A stretch of 64,000 nt of DNA from Lysobacter terrestris (GTDB lineage: Bacteria > Pseudomonadota > Gammaproteobacteria > Xanthomonadales > Xanthomonadaceae). Each line of letters begins with the position of its first letter. Positions within the stretch are counted from its first letter, which is position 1. Where the stretch lies: assembly GCF_014489475.1 (NCBI RefSeq), contig NZ_CP060820.1, positions 1,504,001 through 1,568,000 on the forward strand, written 5' to 3'. A program made the position numbers and the translations under genes. The notes beneath the pieces are model-generated. The model was not told the DNA's origin, did not search any database, and saw only the letters and a list, made by a program, of their open reading frames with translations. This document shows positions 1 to 9,900 of this stretch, piece after piece.

Positions 1-2012
<2,012 letters not shown>

Positions 2013-2036
2013 CCGCGCCCGCCCCGTTACGGCAAG

Positions 2037-2063
2037 AAAGCCCGGCGCAAGCCGGGCTTTTTT
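2037..2063 (+). terminator. Rho-independent terminator after icd
   Basis: A perfect 10-bp stem (AAAGCCCGGC, loop GCAA, GCCGGGCTTT) runs into a T tract 25 bases after the icd stop codon. It separates icd from the convergent metalloprotease-like gene. Confidence 0.85.
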
Positions 2064-2083
2064 GTGGCGAACGCCGCCCGGTG

Positions 2084-2983
2084 TCAGCGCTGCGCGTTCA
2101 CCAGCTGCTGCAGGTAGCCGTACCACTCGCGCTGGATCCGTTCGGGCGGGCCGATCAGCCGCGTGAAAGCCTCCAGCGATCCGCCCTCGACCATCAGCTG
2201 CTTGTAGCGTTCCGCGTAGATGCCATCGCGGTAGTGGAACAGGAAATGGCTCAGGCTCCAGTAGTGGATGTAGTACTGGTTGAAATACTGGTTCATGTCC
2301 GGCCCACCCCGGCCGGTAATCAGCTGGTCGAGCGGAATCACCCAACCTGCGGCAATGTCGTCCTCGAGCACGCCGCTCAACTGCTGCTGCGACAACCACC
2401 AGATCGGATATGCGTCCGGGTCGGGCTCGCCAAGCTGCAATGAGCCTGCCACCAGGCGGCTGGCGCCGAAGTAGCTCGCGGCGCCCTCGTCGATCCATTT
2501 CGCACGGGGAAACCCGGACGCCTCACGCATGAGTTGATGCGTCGCCTCGTGCAGCATCCAGTGATACGGGTTGCGTGCATTGGCGTCGAAGTAGGCATAA
2601 CTGTGCGGCGGCAGGTAATACGCCTCCGCCCATGGCCGGCTGCGGTTGTTGCGCTTGAACTCCGCGCGGTCGCGATAGAGCACCAGGCTCAGTTTCGAAG
2701 CCCCGCCGGGCTTCACCGGGAACATGCCGACGTAGCGCGCGTGCAGTGCCTCTACGGCCTGCGCGACCTGGGCGGTCTGGGTGGTGGGCGCGGTGGAATG
2801 GATGCGGTAGTGCGTGGTTTCGCTGACGCTTGCCGCACGGGGCAACAGGGGGCGCTGCGGGATTTCCGTCGACCGGGCGGTGCCTGGGACGGCGACGCCG
2901 GCATCGCTGTATCGGACCGCCAACGCTGCCAGCCCGCCGAGCAGCACTATCGCGGATATCGCCCTCCAGACCTTGTTTGACAT
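2084..2983 (-). CDS. Membrane-anchored HExxH metallopeptidase-like protein (DUF1570-like)
   Basis: A 299-residue protein with an N-terminal hydrophobic segment ([16 protein letters not shown], about residues 8-23) that would act as a signal or membrane anchor, placing the rest in the periplasm. The motif [10 protein letters not shown] carries HExxH, and further on [11 protein letters not shown] supplies a Glu typical of gluzincin-like enzymes. The layout matches DUF1570-type uncharacterised peptidases, in which the catalytic region is followed by an alpha-helical tail. No substrate can be inferred. It is divergent from the lysyl-oxidase-like gene with a 249-bp shared upstream region. A proteolytic role is inferred from the motif only. 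Confidence 0.6.
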   Translation of the reverse strand: MSNKVWRAISAIVLLGGLAALAVRYSDAGVAVPGTARSTEIPQRPLLPRAASVSETTHYRIHSTAPTTQTAQVAQAVEALHARYVGMFPVKPGGASKLSLVLYRDRAEFKRNNRSRPWAEAYYLPPHSYAYFDANARNPYHWMLHEATHQLMREASGFPRAKWIDEGAASYFGASRLVAGSLQLGEPDPDAYPIWWLSQQQLSGVLEDDIAAGWVIPLDQLITGRGGPDMNQYFNQYYIHYWSLSHFLFHYRDGIYAERYKQLMVEGGSLEAFTRLIGPPERIQREWYGYLQQLVNAQR

Positions 2984-3138
2984 GGGTCCCCTGTCCCCCG
3001 GATGCCAGTCGACCCGGCGCGCCTACGTTGCTGTCCGGCCAGACCGACGGTCAAGGCCGGTCGCGCAACTCCTTCTCCAGGACCGGTGGCGCAGGTCCAG
3101 CGCGGCCGGAACGCGCGAAGCCACTTCGCCTCGGGTCC

Positions 3139-3185
3139 CTCCCCTTTCGTGGAATTGCCGCTCCCGGGCGGGCCTGACAGCGTGC
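3139..3185 (+). promoter_or_regulatory. Two-block upstream element, copy 1
   Basis: The block CTCCCCTTTCGTGGAATTG (3139-3157) is followed by CAGCGTGC (3178-3185), with 22 bases between GGAAT and CAGCGTGC. The same two blocks with the same 22-base gap occur at 4487-4533 upstream of the next gene. It lies about 50-95 bases before the lysyl-oxidase-like start. Whether it is a sigma-factor promoter or an activator site cannot be told from sequence. Confidence 0.5.
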
Positions 3186-3232
3186 GCAGACCCGCCGCCG
3201 GTTCACCGCATCGGACGGCAAAGGAGACGAGC

Positions 3233-4312
3233 ATGAACAAGGCCCTTGCCGCGCTTCGCCCGGCACACGCCACCGTCGTTGCAGCAGCGACCACGGCTTC
3301 ACCTCCGTTGCGCACGGGCGCGTACTGGCTCGCGGCCGCGTGCGGCATCGCGCTGGCACTGCCCCGCGTCGCCACCGCGCAGACCGCGCTGCCGCCGAAC
3401 CTGATCCCGCTGGGCGCCTTCGCCACGACGCTGAGCACCGACAGCGGTGGCCGCTCCACGCTGCGCTTCGGCACCACCAGCTGGAACGCCGGCACCGGGC
3501 CGCTGGAACTGGCCGCCGGCGAAGTCGAAACCGGTTCGGGCAAGCTGCGCGTGTACCAGGTGGTGTACCAGAGCAGCGGCGCGCCGGTCCTGTACTTCGC
3601 CGGCGCGTTCGAATACCACCCCGCGCACGATCACATGCACTTCAACGACTACGCGCTGTACACGCTGCAGCCGGTCAATGCGCCGGGCGGATCGTTGCGC
3701 ACCGGGGCGAAGACCACGTTCTGCGTGATGGATACCACCGCGATCAACCTCAGCCTGCCGGGCGCGCCGAGTCGTGCGTTCTACAGCCAGTGCGGGCGCG
3801 ACCTGCAGGGCATGTCGGTCGGCTGGGCCGACACCTACGGCCCGCAGCTCGCCGGGCAGGAGATCGATTTCAGCGGCAATGCCGACGGCATCTACCAGCT
3901 GAAGATCGAAGTCGATCCGAAGAAGGTGCTGGTCGAGAGCAACGAGAACGACAACGTGTCGTGCGTCCTGCTCAGCATCAAGAAGCCGAGCACCGTCACC
4001 GTGCTCGACACCAGCGGCCTGTGTTCGTCGGTGGCGTCGATCACCCCGAATTCGGCGCGCACCGGCACCAGCGTGCAGGTCACGATCAGCGGCTACGGTT
4101 TCACCTCCGGCATGGGCGTCAGCTTCGAAGGCGGCAACGGCCCGCGGCCGGTGGCCAGCAACGTGCAGCTGATCTCGGACACCGATGCGCTCGACCAGAT
4201 CACCGCGACCGTGACCGTGCCGTACAAGAAGCAGCCCAGCAAGAATCCGTACTGGAACGTGCGCGTCGGCAGCGGCGGCGTGCTGGCGCGCGGCTTCCTG
4301 GTCACGCGCTGA
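3233..4312 (+). CDS. Lysyl-oxidase-like copper protein with C-terminal IPT/TIG domain
   Basis: A 359-residue secreted protein. An N-terminal signal peptide with a long n-region ends near VATAQ (about residue 50). The core contains EYHPAHDHMHFNDY (about residues 127-140). Its H-x-H-x-H triad corresponds to the copper-binding WxWHxxHxHYH motif of lysyl oxidases, which oxidatively deaminate amines. Several cysteines (FCVMD, QCGRD, VSCVLL, GLCSS) could form disulfides. Residues from about 265 (VASITPNSARTGTSVQVTISG) form an IPT/TIG immunoglobulin-like fold, often used for binding. The start is ATG 3233 behind AAGGAGACGAGC; an upstream in-frame extension lacks a ribosome site and signal peptide. 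Enzymatic activity is not proven: the lysine/tyrosine that form the LTQ cofactor cannot be assigned by eye. Confidence 0.7.
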   Translation: MNKALAALRPAHATVVAAATTASPPLRTGAYWLAAACGIALALPRVATAQTALPPNLIPLGAFATTLSTDSGGRSTLRFGTTSWNAGTGPLELAAGEVETGSGKLRVYQVVYQSSGAPVLYFAGAFEYHPAHDHMHFNDYALYTLQPVNAPGGSLRTGAKTTFCVMDTTAINLSLPGAPSRAFYSQCGRDLQGMSVGWADTYGPQLAGQEIDFSGNADGIYQLKIEVDPKKVLVESNENDNVSCVLLSIKKPSTVTVLDTSGLCSSVASITPNSARTGTSVQVTISGYGFTSGMGVSFEGGNGPRPVASNVQLISDTDALDQITATVTVPYKKQPSKNPYWNVRVGSGGVLARGFLVTR

Positions 4313-4627
4313 GGGCACCGCGCCCGCGGCGCGGGCTGCGCGACGGCACGCGCGCATCGGCGGCTGCCTGGCGGTGGCCGCCGTGCGCGTGCATGCAACT
4401 TCTTGCGGTCGCATCGCGTCACGTCACGTCGCTTACCCAAGAGCACTTCGCTGTCGTACCGGCGAGCGCATCACCCGACGGGTGAATTCCCCTTCCGTGG
4501 AATGGCTCGGCGATGTCACCTCTGGCAGCGTGCCGTTGGGACGAAGGAACGCGCGGCACCGAATCAGCACAACGCCAGTCCCACCACCACGGACGTCGTT
4601 CAACCCCCTCGAGATCAGGAGACTGAA
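4313..4627. other. Intergenic stretch with copy 2 of the shared element
   Basis: No convincing gene is present in these 315 bases. A GC-rich hairpin follows the lysyl-oxidase-like stop codon (around 4321-4337). A perfect short palindrome CACCCGACGGGTG lies at 4472-4484. It is followed by the shared two-block element at 4487-4533 and then a leader of roughly 95 bases. Confidence 0.6.
4487..4533 (+). promoter_or_regulatory. Two-block upstream element, copy 2
   Basis: TTCCCCTTCCGTGGAATGG (4487-4505) matches copy 1 at 16 of 19 positions. CAGCGTGC (4526-4533) lies the same 22 bases after GGAAT as in copy 1. It precedes the ICH/HGD-motif gene and suggests that this gene and the lysyl-oxidase-like gene share a regulator or sigma factor. 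Confidence 0.5.
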
Positions 4628-5047
4628 ATGATTGGTCTGACCAGGAAATCCCTGAGCACCGTTGCGATCAGCATCAGCGCGATTCTGATGGCCGGCTCGG
4701 CCGTCGCCGGCGGCACGCCACCGCCGCCGCCGAAAGGCGAGATCTGCCACAACATCGGCGGGCCACGCGATCTGGGCGCCAACTGCGAAGCCACCGGCAA
4801 CTGCACGTACATGACCGAGGACGGTGGACAGCTGCTAACCCTGGGTCCGAACCAGTACCTCGGGATCGTGATCGGGGCCAGCGACACCTCCGCCGACGCC
4901 CACCTCAAGCACGGCGATGGCTACGTCGATGCGCTGTTCGAACCGCCGCTGCACCTGGCCTCGGTGATCGGCCCGCACCGCGCGTCCAACGTGGAATGCC
5001 TTGCGACGCGCGCAACCACCACCCAGCCACCCGAACCGGGCAACTGA
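4628..5047 (+). CDS. Small secreted protein with ICH...AHLxHGD motif
   Basis: A 139-residue exported protein of unknown function. The signal peptide spans residues 1-28, with cleavage after GSAVA-GG. The mature part opens with a PPPPP linker, then GEICHNIGG (C40-H41), further cysteines (NCEATGNC), and AHLKHGDGYV (about residues 91-100). The ICH...AHLxHGD pairing recurs in many bacterial secreted or surface proteins and looks like a small metal- or disulfide-stabilised module; its role is not established. Start ATG 4628 is preceded by GATCAGGAGACTGAA, a clear ribosome-binding site. It lies downstream of the lysyl-oxidase-like gene on the same strand and shares its upstream element, so a joint cell-surface role is plausible but inferred. 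Confidence 0.55.
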   Translation: MIGLTRKSLSTVAISISAILMAGSAVAGGTPPPPPKGEICHNIGGPRDLGANCEATGNCTYMTEDGGQLLTLGPNQYLGIVIGASDTSADAHLKHGDGYVDALFEPPLHLASVIGPHRASNVECLATRATTTQPPEPGN

Positions 5048-5230
5048 GCCCAGGCGTGCAGAAACGCAGGCGTGGTTGAACGCACGTTCGACCGCCCTGC
5101 GTGCCTGCAGGCGCTGCTGGCGATCGTGGCATCGGGTTTTGCTGCCGCGCGTGGCCGGCTTGCACATTCCGATTACCCGCGCGATCGCGCCACGGCGTGT
5201 GGCACTGGGTGTTCGCGCAACGGGTTCAGC

Positions 5231-5989
5231 TCAAGACGCGGTCGACGCCTGCAGCATCACCAGCGCGCGGCGGCGCACGCCGAGCTTGGCGAAGACGCTT
5301 TTCAGGTGCTTCTTCACCGTGTCTTCCATGATCCCGAGTTCGCGCGCGATTTCCTTGTTGCTGGAACCGCGGTGCAGGCGCGCGACGACCTGAAGTTCCC
5401 GGCGCGTGAGCGAGCCCATCGCTTGCAGGCGCTCGGGTTCGGCCGGCACCACGGCGTCCACCGGCACGAAGGGCCAGCCCGGGTCGGTGACGACCTGCGC
5501 CAGCAACTGGCGCGACAGCCACAGTTCGCCGCGGCTGACCGCACGGATCGCCTTGAGGCAGAGATCGGCGGCGCTCGTGGCCGGCAGCAACCCCTGGAAG
5601 TGGTTGCGCAACACGTCGACGGCGGCGCGATGCGACGCCTGTTCCGCCACCAGCAGCACGCGCACCTCCGGGCAACGCTGGTGGATCCGGCGCAGCGACA
5701 TCGGATCCAGGCGGTCCAGCACGGCCGCATCGAGCAGCAGCACGGTGGGCCGATGGCGGTCCAGGCTGGTCGTCAGGCACGCTGCATCGGTGACCGGCGC
5801 GTCCACGATCACGAAGTCGGATTCGCGCGCCAGCGCGGACAGCCACGCGGCATGCCGGCCCGGGTGCGCGCACGCGGTCATCACCGTGATGACGTCGCGA
5901 CCGAAGTCCAGTTCCGCGAGCAGCGGTGCCGCGAAGACGGCGGCGTCCGCACGCATCGTGCGTTCTTGTTCTGCATGCATCGTCATCAT
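5231..5989 (-). CDS. LuxR-family response regulator with atypical receiver
   Basis: A 252-residue regulator. The N-terminal half is receiver-like: RPTVLLLDAAVLDR carries the probable phospho-accepting Asp. The usual acidic cluster near the N-terminus and the lysine before the last strand (here LLPATS) are not evident, so phosphorylation is doubtful. The C-terminus is a full LuxR/GerE helix-turn-helix (LTRRELQVVARLHRGSSNKEIARELGIMEDTVKKHLKSVFAKLGV). Start chosen at MMTMHAEQ; an upstream in-frame ATG would add 36 low-complexity residues. No partner kinase is adjacent. It may control the neighbouring accessory genes, which is inference from position only. Confidence 0.8.
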   Translation of the reverse strand: MMTMHAEQERTMRADAAVFAAPLLAELDFGRDVITVMTACAHPGRHAAWLSALARESDFVIVDAPVTDAACLTTSLDRHRPTVLLLDAAVLDRLDPMSLRRIHQRCPEVRVLLVAEQASHRAAVDVLRNHFQGLLPATSAADLCLKAIRAVSRGELWLSRQLLAQVVTDPGWPFVPVDAVVPAEPERLQAMGSLTRRELQVVARLHRGSSNKEIARELGIMEDTVKKHLKSVFAKLGVRRRALVMLQASTAS

Positions 5990-6207
5990 CCTGTTGCGGC
6001 GATCCGCGACCGACTCGTTGCGTGCGCATCGCCTGGCCACACGCGCCTGATGCGCCGACGGGTCCGCCACCGCTTCGCTGCCTTGGAAGGCGGGCATGGT
6101 CGTCTTGCGACACCCGCAATGAATTGCGCCGTGCCAGGCGTACCGGCGTTGCGGTCGAACCCCGACTTACCCCTTAACAACGCGCCTTGCGGCAGCGCTA
6201 GGACTGC

Positions 6208-6230
6208 ATCACCCGTTGGGGGGAGCGACG
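6208..6230. promoter_or_regulatory. G-rich imperfect dyad upstream of the luxR-type gene
   Basis: CATCACCCGTTGGGGGGAGCGAC lies about 220 bases upstream of the LuxR-type start. It resembles the perfect dyad before the doxX-like gene (CTCCCCCGGTTGGGGGAGCG), including a preceding GGACT. It may be the same regulatory site, but the similarity is short and G-rich. Confidence 0.25.
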
Positions 6231-6268
6231 CGTGCCCGGCGCAACCCGGCGTCGGATCGAACGGGGGC

Positions 6269-6719
6269 TCAGGCCCCGCCCAACGATTTGCGCTGCAGGG
6301 CCAGCAGGAGCACGCCGCCCGCCACCATGGCGATTCCCAGCCATTCCCGCGCCGACGGGCGCTCGCCGAGCAGTGCATAGGCAAACACCGCCACCAGCAC
6401 CACGCTGAGCTTGTCGACGGGCGCGACCTGCGACGCCTGGCCCAGCTGCAGCGCGCGGAAGTAGCAGACCCAGGACGCACCCGTGGCCAGGGCGGAAAGC
6501 GCCAGGAACCACAAGGTCCGCGACGGCAGCGCGAGCGGGTTGCTCCATTTCCCCGTCAGCCAGACGAAGGGGGCGAGCACCAGCAGGATGACAACGGTGC
6601 GGATCAGCGTGGCGAGGTGGGTCGACACCACGCAGGCCCACCTTGGCGAAGATGGCCGTAAGCGCCGCGAAGCACGCGGACAGCAGGGCCCAGAGTATCC
6701 AACCGGTCGGGAGTGTCAT
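6269..6719 (-). pseudogene. EamA/DMT-family transporter, frameshifted
   Basis: This is a 140-residue-class EamA drug/metabolite transporter with one EamA domain of about four or five helices. The first part reads MTLPTGWILWALLSACFAAL and continues to AKVGLRGV from a start at 6719. The remainder, THLATLIRTVVILLVLAPF to the end ALQRKSLGGA, lies in another frame. The two frames join at about 6621-6626, where GTCGACCCAC looks like GTCGACACCCAC with two bases lost. The second half has a full hydrophobic pattern, so the decay is recent or is a sequencing error. Relatives of this size typically work as dimers. Confidence 0.7.
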
Positions 6720-6842
6720 GGCGTGCGCGGCCTGGGGCGTGGGTTGGCCGAATCGCGAAGCGGTTCGGCTTGAACGGGGCGTCGTGGCGACGGCACGACC
6801 TTACCCGCGTTCGACCCGCATCGCGTGGATCGCGAACGCGGT

Positions 6843-7601
6843 TCAGTGCGCCGTGCGCGCCGCCCGCTGCGGCAGCAGGACGACACCCGCGGTGATCAGT
6901 GCCAGCAGGACCAGCGTCGCGGAGTAGCGACTCAGCTCGAGACCGCCCTCGGCGATCGGCTTGTCGAGGAAATCGCCCACCACCGCGCCGAACGGTCGGG
7001 TCAGGATGAACGCCGCCCAGAACAGCAGCGTGCGCGACATCGCCGTCCACTTGTAGAGCGTCGCCACCAGCAGCAGCAGGCCGCTGAAGACGCCGGCCGC
7101 ACCCAGGTAACCCAACCCGGCGGTGTCGGCCGTCCAGTCGCCCAGCGCCGTGCCCAGCGTCTGCGACAGCATGATCGTCAGCCAGTAGAAGCCTTCCGCC
7201 TGCGGCGTGCTCACCGAGCGCACGTTCACCGAGCCGAGCACGCGGTGCCAGGCGAACAACGACGCCAGCAACAACCCCAGCAGCAGCAAGGAGCCGCCTG
7301 GGTAGCCGATGCCGAGCGAGCGGTCGGCAAAGTCCGCGAGCGTGGTGCCGACGGTGGTCGAGGCAATGATCGTCGCCCAGTACAGCGCGGGACTGAAGCG
7401 CTTGCTGGACACCTGTGCGAGGACGGCCGCGACGAACGCCACCATGAAGATGGCGGTACCCGCCAGGTAGCCCAGCCCCATGGACATCGAAACGGCATCG
7501 CCACCGGTTTCGCCCAGCGTGGTGGCCAGCACCTTGATCGCCCAGAACCCCAGGGTGATTTCCGGAACCTTGCTTGTTGCGACGTCGCGCACGTCCGTCA
7601 T
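6843..7601 (-). CDS. COG4705-type membrane protein
   Basis: A 252-residue integral membrane protein with about eight to ten hydrophobic helices. It has internal repeats around KVLATTLGETGGDAVSMSMG, TIIASTTVGTTLADFADRSLG, IMLSQTLGTALGDWTADTAG and FILTRPFGAVVGDFLDKP. Each repeat has the pattern T-L/F-G-x-x-x-(G/A)-D. These repeats are the signature of COG4705, a family without known substrate, and the Thr/Gly/Asp repeats suggest a transport path. Start MTDVRDVATSK was chosen because the upstream in-frame extension is not hydrophobic or family-like. It lies two genes upstream of doxX on the same strand. Confidence 0.8.
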   Translation of the reverse strand: MTDVRDVATSKVPEITLGFWAIKVLATTLGETGGDAVSMSMGLGYLAGTAIFMVAFVAAVLAQVSSKRFSPALYWATIIASTTVGTTLADFADRSLGIGYPGGSLLLLGLLLASLFAWHRVLGSVNVRSVSTPQAEGFYWLTIMLSQTLGTALGDWTADTAGLGYLGAAGVFSGLLLLVATLYKWTAMSRTLLFWAAFILTRPFGAVVGDFLDKPIAEGGLELSRYSATLVLLALITAGVVLLPQRAARTAH

Positions 7602-7757
7602 GGCCGGCCTCCTGTGGCTGCAGGGCGATGCTCCCGGCTGCGGTGTCGGAAATCGGTTGGACGCGGTGATGCATCCGGCGCAATAAAACGCCGGCGTGAC
7701 CTGGCGCACGCGCACCTTCGCGGCAGCCATCGGCCGCTGCATTCGCCGGCGCGAAAC

Positions 7758-8159
7758 CTACGGCAGGTAGGCGAACCACCCCGTTGGCGCGCCGCCGAAC
7801 AGGGCCAGCGCGCCCGCGCCGGTGGCGGCCAGCAGGAAGAAGCCGCCGGCCATCGCCACGTGCGCCAGCAACTGGTTGATGTCGCTCCGGTGCGCCGCGT
7901 AACCCGTCAGCAGGCACCACAGCCCGAGCAGGATGCCGACCGTGCGCACCGGATAGCCGACGGTCACCGCCACGCCGCCGACGAATTCGCAGAACCCGAC
8001 CAGGTACGCGAGAAAGGTGGCGTCGGGCAGGCCGAGCGCCGCAAGCATCGGCACCAGCTTGGCCTCGCCGCCACGCAGCTTCAGCGCGCCCCACACGATG
8101 AAAGGGATGCCCAGGAACAGACGGGCGACCAGCAGCGCTTCGTCGTGCATGGCGGTCAT
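7758..8159 (-). CDS. DoxX-family membrane protein
   Basis: A 133-residue protein with four predicted transmembrane helices. The family pattern LLVARLFLGIPFIVWGALKL is followed by VGFCEFVGGVAVTVGYPVRTVG. DoxX-like proteins sit in the inner membrane, and some are linked to thiol redox or oxidant stress, but this member has no assigned job. Either MTAMHDEALL or the internal MHDEALL could be the start. A perfect 18-bp dyad lies 45 bases upstream. Confidence 0.8.
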   Translation of the reverse strand: MTAMHDEALLVARLFLGIPFIVWGALKLRGGEAKLVPMLAALGLPDATFLAYLVGFCEFVGGVAVTVGYPVRTVGILLGLWCLLTGYAAHRSDINQLLAHVAMAGGFFLLAATGAGALALFGGAPTGWFAYLP

Positions 8160-8204
8160 CTCGCAGGGGGAAATGCAGTGTTCGCCGCGCGCCCGCGCAA
8201 CGGA

Positions 8205-8222
8205 CTCCCCCGGTTGGGGGAG
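8205..8222. promoter_or_regulatory. Perfect G/C dyad upstream of doxX-like gene
   Basis: CTCCCCC-GGTT-GGGGGAG is an exact inverted repeat centred about 55 bases before the doxX-like start codon, in the position of an activator or repressor site. A related, imperfect copy lies at 6208-6230. Confidence 0.4.
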
Positions 8223-8272
8223 CGCACACGAACCGGCAGTGCGCGTGGTGCCGGCGTCGCCACGCGTCGTGC

Positions 8273-8342
8273 TCAGTCGAGGTCGATCTTCCCGGTGTAC
8301 CCGCCCGCTTCCATCAGCCGGTGCGCGCAGCGCTTCGAACCC
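8273..8342 (-). pseudogene. C-terminal remnant of a quinone oxidoreductase/zinc-type dehydrogenase
   Basis: The minus strand reads GSKRCAHRLMEAGGYTGKIDLD and then a stop codon. AHRxMEAGxxxGKIxLD is the usual C-terminus of medium-chain dehydrogenase/reductase quinone oxidoreductases. Only about 20 residues remain between the doxX-like gene and the DUF4344 gene; the rest of the gene is gone. The assignment rests on this short tail only. Confidence 0.5.
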
Positions 8343-8348
8343 GCGACC

Positions 8349-9383
8349 TCAACGCACGTACGGCACTTCCGCGTTGCGGTTGCGTTCGCGTTCGCGCTGC
8401 TCGAACAGGCGGTTGGCCTTTTCCTCGGTCATCTCGTACTTCGGCGCCACGTGCGGCAGCAGCAGGCGCAGCCAGGCCTTGTCGACGCGGCGCGCCTCGG
8501 CCGGGCAGGTCTTCGCGCGCGCCTCGGGCAGGTCGCCGTCGGTGACGATGCCGATGTAGCGCGCCGGGTTGCGCCCGTAGATCAGGCATTGCAGGTTGAA
8601 GTAGCGCTGTTCGCCCAACGCATGTTCGTCGGCGTAGGCATCGAGGTTGTACTGGCCGGTGCTGCGGGCGAGGAACCAGTTCGAGGCCATGCGCAGGTTG
8701 TCGGCGGTCTGGCGCGAGGATTCGTCGAGGCCGGCGAAGCGCTGCATCAGCGTGGTGGCGAGCTGGTCGACCGCGTCTTCCTCGCGGCCGGTGATCGGGA
8801 TCTCCAGCAGGTCGATCAGGGCGTGGCCGGTCTCGTGCAGCAGGATGAAGCGCAGGTTGGCGGCGAGGTACTTCTGCGCGTAGTCGTCGCCGAGCTTCTG
8901 TTCCTGCGCGAGGTGCTGGCCTCGTTCGAGCAGCACCTGCAGGGTCTCGTAGCACATCACCACTTCGGCGCGTTCGGCCGAATAGAACGCGTTCGGCTCG
9001 CGGCATTCGGCCATCACGAACTTGATCGGCCGCGGCAGCATCAGCAGGCCGTCGATGGCCTGGATCTCGGGCAGCTGCTTCAGCAGGTCGCCGTCGTGGG
9101 CGAGCTTGTAGAACGGTTCGAGATCGGGGTTCTTCGGCTTGACGTATTCGTAGGCGAAGCGCACGCCGTCGGGCTTGTTCTCGGCGCCGGCGACCTTCTT
9201 CAGCACCACCGGCTTGAGCGCGGCCATCTCGTCCGCCATCGCCTGCTCGGCGTCGGCGCGGCCCTGCGCGCGCGCGGCGGCCAGCTCCTGCTGGCGCGGC
9301 TTCAGCGACAGCAGCGAATACAGGAAGGCGCCGCTGACCAGGCCCAGGGCCAGCGACAGCAGGATGATCAGCTTCAGCTTCAT
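8349..9383 (-). CDS. DUF4344-type putative metallopeptidase, membrane anchored
   Basis: A 344-residue protein. The hydrophobic segment LKLIILLSLALGLVSGAFLYSLL (residues 2-24) serves as signal or anchor, followed by a charged coiled stretch (RQQELAAARAQGRADAEQAMADE). The catalytic-looking motif is LLHETGHALIDLLEIPITGREEDAVDQLAT. HExxH is followed by the E-E-D-A-x-D pattern of DUF4344, where the downstream acidic residue probably completes the zinc site. Cysteines in FVMAECREP, VVMCYE, NLQCLIYG and AKTCPAE may pair in the periplasm. The start MKLKL was chosen because the upstream extension is basic and unlike the family. Protease function is inferred. Confidence 0.75.
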   Translation of the reverse strand: MKLKLIILLSLALGLVSGAFLYSLLSLKPRQQELAAARAQGRADAEQAMADEMAALKPVVLKKVAGAENKPDGVRFAYEYVKPKNPDLEPFYKLAHDGDLLKQLPEIQAIDGLLMLPRPIKFVMAECREPNAFYSAERAEVVMCYETLQVLLERGQHLAQEQKLGDDYAQKYLAANLRFILLHETGHALIDLLEIPITGREEDAVDQLATTLMQRFAGLDESSRQTADNLRMASNWFLARSTGQYNLDAYADEHALGEQRYFNLQCLIYGRNPARYIGIVTDGDLPEARAKTCPAEARRVDKAWLRLLLPHVAPKYEMTEEKANRLFEQRERERNRNAEVPYVR

Positions 9384-9546
9384 TGCGTTTCCCCGGCACG
9401 CAGGCGCGACGCCGTGCGGCGCCACGCCACGGATCGTAACGAGTCCGTGGCGCACGCGGAACAATCGCGGGGTCAGGCGGCGGGCGCCGGGCGGATCCGC
9501 AGCGCCCCGCGTGCATCGATCACGCAGGGCGCCGGATCAAGGCGGC

Positions 9547-9777
9547 TCAGGCGGCGCGGCCGTAGTCCAGCCGGGGCCGCGCGGCGCGCCTGGGCGCGGC
9601 TTCGATGCGGACCGCCGTGACCGGCGGTTGCAGCTGCGGCGGTGCAGGTTGCGGTGCGCTATCGGCGCGGCGACGGCCGTAACGCAGGGCGAACAGCGGT
9701 TCGCGGTAGCTGCGCGTACGCGGCTGGGCTTCGGGCAGCATCGTGCTGCTGAACAACTGGGTGGTGAACAGGTTCAT
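9547..9777 (-). CDS. Small MN-leader protein 1, unknown
   Basis: A 76-residue basic protein beginning MNLFTTQLFSSTML, rich in Pro, Arg and Ala, with no recognised domain. A ribosome-binding site (GGAGCG) lies eight bases before the ATG. It is the last of three consecutive minus-strand small ORFs, each beginning MN-(L/I)-(F/W) with a ribosome site, arranged divergently from a LysR gene. The shared leader but dissimilar tails suggest distant paralogy. Function unknown. Confidence 0.55.
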   Translation of the reverse strand: MNLFTTQLFSSTMLPEAQPRTRSYREPLFALRYGRRRADSAPQPAPPQLQPPVTAVRIEAAPRRAARPRLDYGRAA

Positions 9778-9900
9778 TACTGCGCTCCGTGGGTTGCCGT
9801 CCTGGCGCGGGCGGTCAAGGCGCGCGCAGCTTCCGTGCTTTCGATGACGCTATGACGCTGGGAGTTTTTCGGTTGTGTGAATCCACGCGCTGCCGCGGGT

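Noticed and set aside
6604-8229. A 541-codon minus-strand frame across the EamA, COG4705 and doxX-like genes
   Set aside because: It covers three recognisable proteins in other frames and has an Arg/Ala-rich composition typical of a shadow frame.
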